64,000 nt of DNA from assembly GCF_001592965.1 (NCBI RefSeq), contig NZ_LRPC01000001.1:1178001-1242000 (forward strand), written 5' to 3'. The translations under genes were made by a program, and so were the position numbers. The stretch is from Roseivirga spongicola. GTDB taxonomy: Bacteria > Bacteroidota > Bacteroidia > Cytophagales > Cyclobacteriaceae. The notes under the pieces were generated by a model, which did no database searches, was not told the DNA's origin, and saw only the letters and a list, made by a program, of their open reading frames with translations. Positions within the stretch are counted from its first letter, which is position 1, and each line of letters starts with the position of its first letter. Of the stretch, positions 60,713 through 64,000 are shown piece after piece.

Positions 60713-63271
60713 ATGAGATCACACCTTTTTACCTACTTCCTACTATTTTTCTTTAGTATAACCATCTCAAGCCTAAGCGGTCAAAGTCTTCCAGACTTTT
60801 CTTCTATAAACATATCGAGTCTTTCTGATCAGCAGATTGAAGCTTATGTGAAGCAGGCTAATGCTATGGGCTATTCCCAGACTGACCTTATCTCTTTAGC
60901 CAGATCACAAGGGATGAGCACAAATGAGCTTTCCTTATTAACTGAGAGAATTAATAATGTAGAATCTTCTCGTTTAGCAAAGTCTAGAACAAGTCCATCT
61001 ACTTCTAGCAGGTTGAGATCAGCTTATACCGATTCTTTGGAAGTTTTAGTTGCAAAGGAAAAATCTGAAATTTATGGTTTAGATATTTTTAGGAAAAGCT
61101 CATTTCTTACCTTTCAAACCACTCAAAATACCCCAACTCCGAAGGAATACATACTAGGAGCGGGAGATGAAGTTTATATTGATGTATACGGAGCATCGGA
61201 GAGCTATTATCAGGGTACTATAAGTCCTGATGGCACTATTTTGTTAGAAAATATTGGACCTGTAGTCATTAGTGGATTATCTATTGACGAGGCTAGAGGA
61301 AAAGTAAAATCTCGATTGGCAGGTTATTATGATGGTATTAATGGAACTAACCCCAATACGTTTGTCTCACTCTCTTTGGGTCAAGTTCGAAGTGTAAACG
61401 TAAACGTAATTGGCCAAGTCGAACTCCCAGGGACATACAATCTAAGTGCCTTAAATACGGTTTTCAATGCGCTTTATGCAGCAGGGGGAGTTAATGAAAA
61501 TGGTACCCTAAGAGAGATCAAGCACTTCAGGAATGGAGAACTTCTTTCCACTATAGATGTCTACGAGTTTCTTCAAAATGGATATTCAATAGGTGATAAG
61601 AGAATTGAAAATGGAGACGTAATACTTGTTCAACCATATACTAACAGGGTTACACTCAAAGGAGCCACTAAGATTGCTGGTAAGTTTGAGCTAAAGGCTG
61701 AAGAAACTGTTGCGGATCTGATGAAATACTCGGGCGGTTTTGCTGAGAACGCATACACAAAATCAATTAAGTTATATCGGGTTAATGATGGTCAGCGGTT
61801 AGTGGTCGATATCCATTCAGACCAGTTCGAGGTTTTTGGAATTAAGACTGGCGATGAATTTATGGTGTCATATGCGCTAGATCGCTTCACAAATAGGGTA
61901 ATTGTTAAGGGTGCAGTTTTTAGACCTGGAGATTATTCAATTGGTCAGGGACTGACCCTACAAGGGCTTTTGAACAAGGCTGAAGGCCTAAAGCCAGATG
62001 CTTTTCAAGACCGTATATTAATTACTAGAACTGGGGAAGATTTCACTACTGAATCTATTTCGATCAGCCTAAAGAATGCCACAACCTTTAATCTACAAAA
62101 GGAAGATGTTGTAACCGTATTTTCGAGAAATGAGCTGCGAGAAGAAGCGTTCGTAGAGGTTCTTGGGGAGGTCAATAGCCCAGGAGTGTTTAGCTTCTCT
62201 AAAGGATTAACCTTAGATGATGTTTTGTTGCAGGTAGGTGGTACAGTTACATCGGCATATGGAGGTAATGTTGAAATTTCTAGAAGAATATCTACTGAAG
62301 AAAATGGCGGGCTTGGCCTATCTGAAACCTATGTTTTCCCAATCGATATGAAAGGAGAAATTGAAGGAGAAAGTGGTTTTGAGTTAGAGCCGTACGATCA
62401 AGTTTTATTTAGGAGAAGCCAAAACTTCAGAAGACAGCAGTTAGTGACCGTTGAAGGGCAGGTTAGTTCACCAGGGCTTTATGCCATTAAGAATCAAGGC
62501 GAAAGAATTTCAGATATTCTTAATAGGGCGGGAGGTATCACTGAATTCGCTTTTGTGGAAGGGGCTACCTTAATTCGGAAAACAGAGTTTTACGAGGAGC
62601 CTACCGACATTGAAAAGCAGATTGATGACCTCATAAGGTTACAAGAGAAATTTGAAAATAACCCGAACCTATTAACAGAAGCTGAGTTGGCTATGATATC
62701 TCGAATAGAAGATGATATTCAAGAGCTAGAAAAAAGAAGGGAAAGCAACCAGAGCCTTTCTAGCTTCGCTAAAAGAGAGCGAATTAAGGAGGTAATCGAA
62801 AGAAACGCGTTGACATCTAATATTCAGTTGAAACAAGCAGAAGCTATAGGCATAGATTTGCCATCAATAATAAATAGGCCTGGCTCTGTATCTGATTTGC
62901 TTTTAGAAGAGGGTGACGTTTTAGTTATTCCTAAGAGGTCCGAAACAGTAAGGTTGAGAGGAAAGCTACTTTACCCAACAACAAGCAGGTTTGTTGAAGG
63001 TAAATCTCTAAAGTATTACATCAACAATGCAGGAGGCTTTGACTATCGAGCTAAGAAGAAGGGGACCTATGTGGTTTATGCGAATGGGGAAGTAGCAAGA
63101 ACCAAGAGCTTACTTTTTATGAAGTTTTATCCAAAGGCTGCTCCGGGAGCAGAAGTCATTGTACCTACCAAACCTTTAAAGATTCCAATAAGGCTACAAG
63201 ATGTAATAGGAATTACCAGTGGTCTAGCGACATTGGCTTTAGTTATTAGTCAAATCAGTCAGAATAATTAA
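60713..63271 (+). CDS. Polysaccharide export protein with SLBB repeats (Wza-like), second copy
   Basis: An 852-residue paralogue of the protein at 41595. Signal peptide (LFTYFLLFFFSITISSLSGQ), a helical repeat region (IEAYVKQANAMGYSQTDLISLARSQ), export domain (PTPKEYILGAGDEVYIDVYGA) and SLBB domains (GQVELPGTYNL, GATKIAGKFEL, GAVFRPGDYSI, GEVNSPGVFSF, GQVSSPGLYAI). C-terminal membrane segment. No lipobox. It is followed 1 nt later by a second Wzz-type gene, so the pair repeats. Confidence 0.92.
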   Translation: MRSHLFTYFLLFFFSITISSLSGQSLPDFSSINISSLSDQQIEAYVKQANAMGYSQTDLISLARSQGMSTNELSLLTERINNVESSRLAKSRTSPSTSSRLRSAYTDSLEVLVAKEKSEIYGLDIFRKSSFLTFQTTQNTPTPKEYILGAGDEVYIDVYGASESYYQGTISPDGTILLENIGPVVISGLSIDEARGKVKSRLAGYYDGINGTNPNTFVSLSLGQVRSVNVNVIGQVELPGTYNLSALNTVFNALYAAGGVNENGTLREIKHFRNGELLSTIDVYEFLQNGYSIGDKRIENGDVILVQPYTNRVTLKGATKIAGKFELKAEETVADLMKYSGGFAENAYTKSIKLYRVNDGQRLVVDIHSDQFEVFGIKTGDEFMVSYALDRFTNRVIVKGAVFRPGDYSIGQGLTLQGLLNKAEGLKPDAFQDRILITRTGEDFTTESISISLKNATTFNLQKEDVVTVFSRNELREEAFVEVLGEVNSPGVFSFSKGLTLDDVLLQVGGTVTSAYGGNVEISRRISTEENGGLGLSETYVFPIDMKGEIEGESGFELEPYDQVLFRRSQNFRRQQLVTVEGQVSSPGLYAIKNQGERISDILNRAGGITEFAFVEGATLIRKTEFYEEPTDIEKQIDDLIRLQEKFENNPNLLTEAELAMISRIEDDIQELEKRRESNQSLSSFAKRERIKEVIERNALTSNIQLKQAEAIGIDLPSIINRPGSVSDLLLEEGDVLVIPKRSETVRLRGKLLYPTTSRFVEGKSLKYYINNAGGFDYRAKKKGTYVVYANGEVARTKSLLFMKFYPKAAPGAEVIVPTKPLKIPIRLQDVIGITSGLATLALVISQISQNN

Positions 63272-63272
63272 G

Positions 63273-64000
63273 ATGGATTCTCAGGACAATTATATAGGAG
63301 AGGGGAAAATTTCTTTGGGCTATTTGATCCAAAGGCTCAGGTATTGGGTTCTCTTTATTTTGTCTAAGTGGCTGAAAATTGGACTCGGTACTGTGGTAGT
63401 TCTGCTATTAGTAGTTGGTTACAATTATCTGAAGCCTAAAGTTTTTACAGCAAAAGCTACGTTTGTTCTAGACAATGATAGTTCTGGTGGACTAGGAGAT
63501 TTAGGTTCTATAGCTTCTTTAGCTGGCATTAATGTCGGTGGCATTGCAGAAGGAGGAATCCTGTTTCAGATCGATAATATTCAAGAACTTTATCGATCAA
63601 ATCGAATGTTAGAGAAGACTTTGTTGAGTCCAATCATTATTGATAGAGAGAAAGTACTTTTGATCAATAGGTTCGCTGAGTCTAATAAACTTACAAATAA
63701 ATGGTTAGATGAGGGAGTTGAGTTAGCGAGGTTTAATACGGACCGAGAGTCTTTCACTAGAAAGCAGGATAGTCTACTACTGGAATCCATAAAATTAGTT
63801 AAAGAGAAATTTCTCTTTATAGATAAACCAAATCGAAAAACTACAATTCTTGAAATAGGCTTTAGGCATGAGGATGAGTTTTTGGCAAAACTATTCACAG
63901 AAACCCATGTTAGAAATGTCAATGAGTTTTATTTGGAAACCAAGACTAAAAAAAGCCTGGCCAACCTTCGTATACTTCAGAATCAAGCTGATAGTATAAA
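63273..64000 (+). CDS. Wzz/chain-length-determinant-type protein, second copy (cut by window end)
   Basis: Starts at ATG 63273 (MDSQDNYIGEGKISLGYLIQRLRYW), one base after the SLBB stop, and stays open to the last base (about 242 residues seen). A membrane segment lies near residues 41-58 (IGLGTVVVLLLVVGYN), then the family-like periplasmic start KPKVFTAKATFVLDND with a Gly-rich LGDLGSIASLAGINVGGIAEGG. The latter part is charged and helical (KQDSLLLESIKLVKEKF). The first Wzz copy (52887) has the same LAGFGPLANAAGLNLGG-type Gly-rich part, so they are paralogues. Confidence 0.85.
   Translation, partial: MDSQDNYIGEGKISLGYLIQRLRYWVLFILSKWLKIGLGTVVVLLLVVGYNYLKPKVFTAKATFVLDNDSSGGLGDLGSIASLAGINVGGIAEGGILFQIDNIQELYRSNRMLEKTLLSPIIIDREKVLLINRFAESNKLTNKWLDEGVELARFNTDRESFTRKQDSLLLESIKLVKEKFLFIDKPNRKTTILEIGFRHEDEFLAKLFTETHVRNVNEFYLETKTKKSLANLRILQNQADSI

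Noticed and set aside
1-64000. CRISPR array, rRNA or tRNA genes
   Set aside because: No regularly spaced repeat and no cloverleaf or rRNA-like sequence was noticed by eye in the intergenic gaps; a computed scan was not possible.

Overview
The window is a 64 kb stretch of a Bacteroidota chromosome, most likely from the order Cytophagales. Evidence: a NAD kinase / DUF6089 beta-barrel / UppS / BamA / two Skp-like protein series, a PorZ-like type IX secretion protein with a C-terminal sorting domain beside recO, an UpxY-type antiterminator heading a polysaccharide locus, promoter -7 elements of the TAnnTTTG kind, and many TTG or GTG starts coupled to the previous stop by 4-nt overlaps. I saw no tRNA, rRNA or CRISPR array. 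Naming a genus would be guesswork.

Region 1 (1-9.3 kb, + strand) is core housekeeping: the end of a YqeY-family gene, CvpA, a TrpG/PabA amidotransferase, a CBS-domain protein, NAD kinase, a DUF6089 barrel, UppS, BamA, two OmpH/Skp chaperones, a clear rho-independent terminator, and an S66 LD-carboxypeptidase.

Region 2 (9.3-32.5 kb, nearly all - strand) holds ChrA, a 2OG-Fe(II) oxygenase, RecO, PorZ, thymidine kinase, a 2Fe-2S ferredoxin, one divergent gene of unknown function, the rod-shape operon mreBCD-pbp2-rodA, purH, purN, a UbiA prenyltransferase, a DUF2520 protein, a Tat-type class V aminotransferase-fold protein, and a cytochrome c maturation set (ccmB, ccmC, ccmD-like, ccmE, ccmF).

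Region 3 (32.7-64 kb, + strand) is one long surface-polysaccharide region. It opens with sulfate activation (DUF2061-CysC fusion, CysD, CysN, CysQ), which makes PAPS. Next come a UDP-HexNAc dehydrogenase, a UDP-uronate epimerase, a four-helix-bundle protein and a DegT aminotransferase. A regulator plus UpxY then heads an assembly locus: SLBB export protein, NeuB-like synthase, TIM-barrel protein, perosamine-synthase-like aminotransferase, Gmd, NeuA-like CMP transferase, Wzx, a QHG-motif putative transferase, acyltransferase, Wzz, glycosyltransferases, EpsG/Wzy-type polymerase, and a WecA-type initiating transferase. A second SLBB protein and a second Wzz (cut by the window edge) follow. Together they suggest a Wzx/Wzy-made, possibly sulfated polymer containing uronic acid, perosamine-type and nonulosonate-type sugars.

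The most striking observation is at 55.9-56.5 kb. A serine-acetyltransferase-like gene is split by a 144-bp miniature element with inverted terminal repeats and a 10-bp target duplication. Removing the element and one duplicate copy restores one clean 156-residue reading frame. Other points of interest are a CxxxY-type CcmE, a crossing inverted-repeat structure between ccmF and its neighbour, a regulator with a possible degenerate nucleotidyltransferase domain paired with UpxY, and duplicated export machinery.
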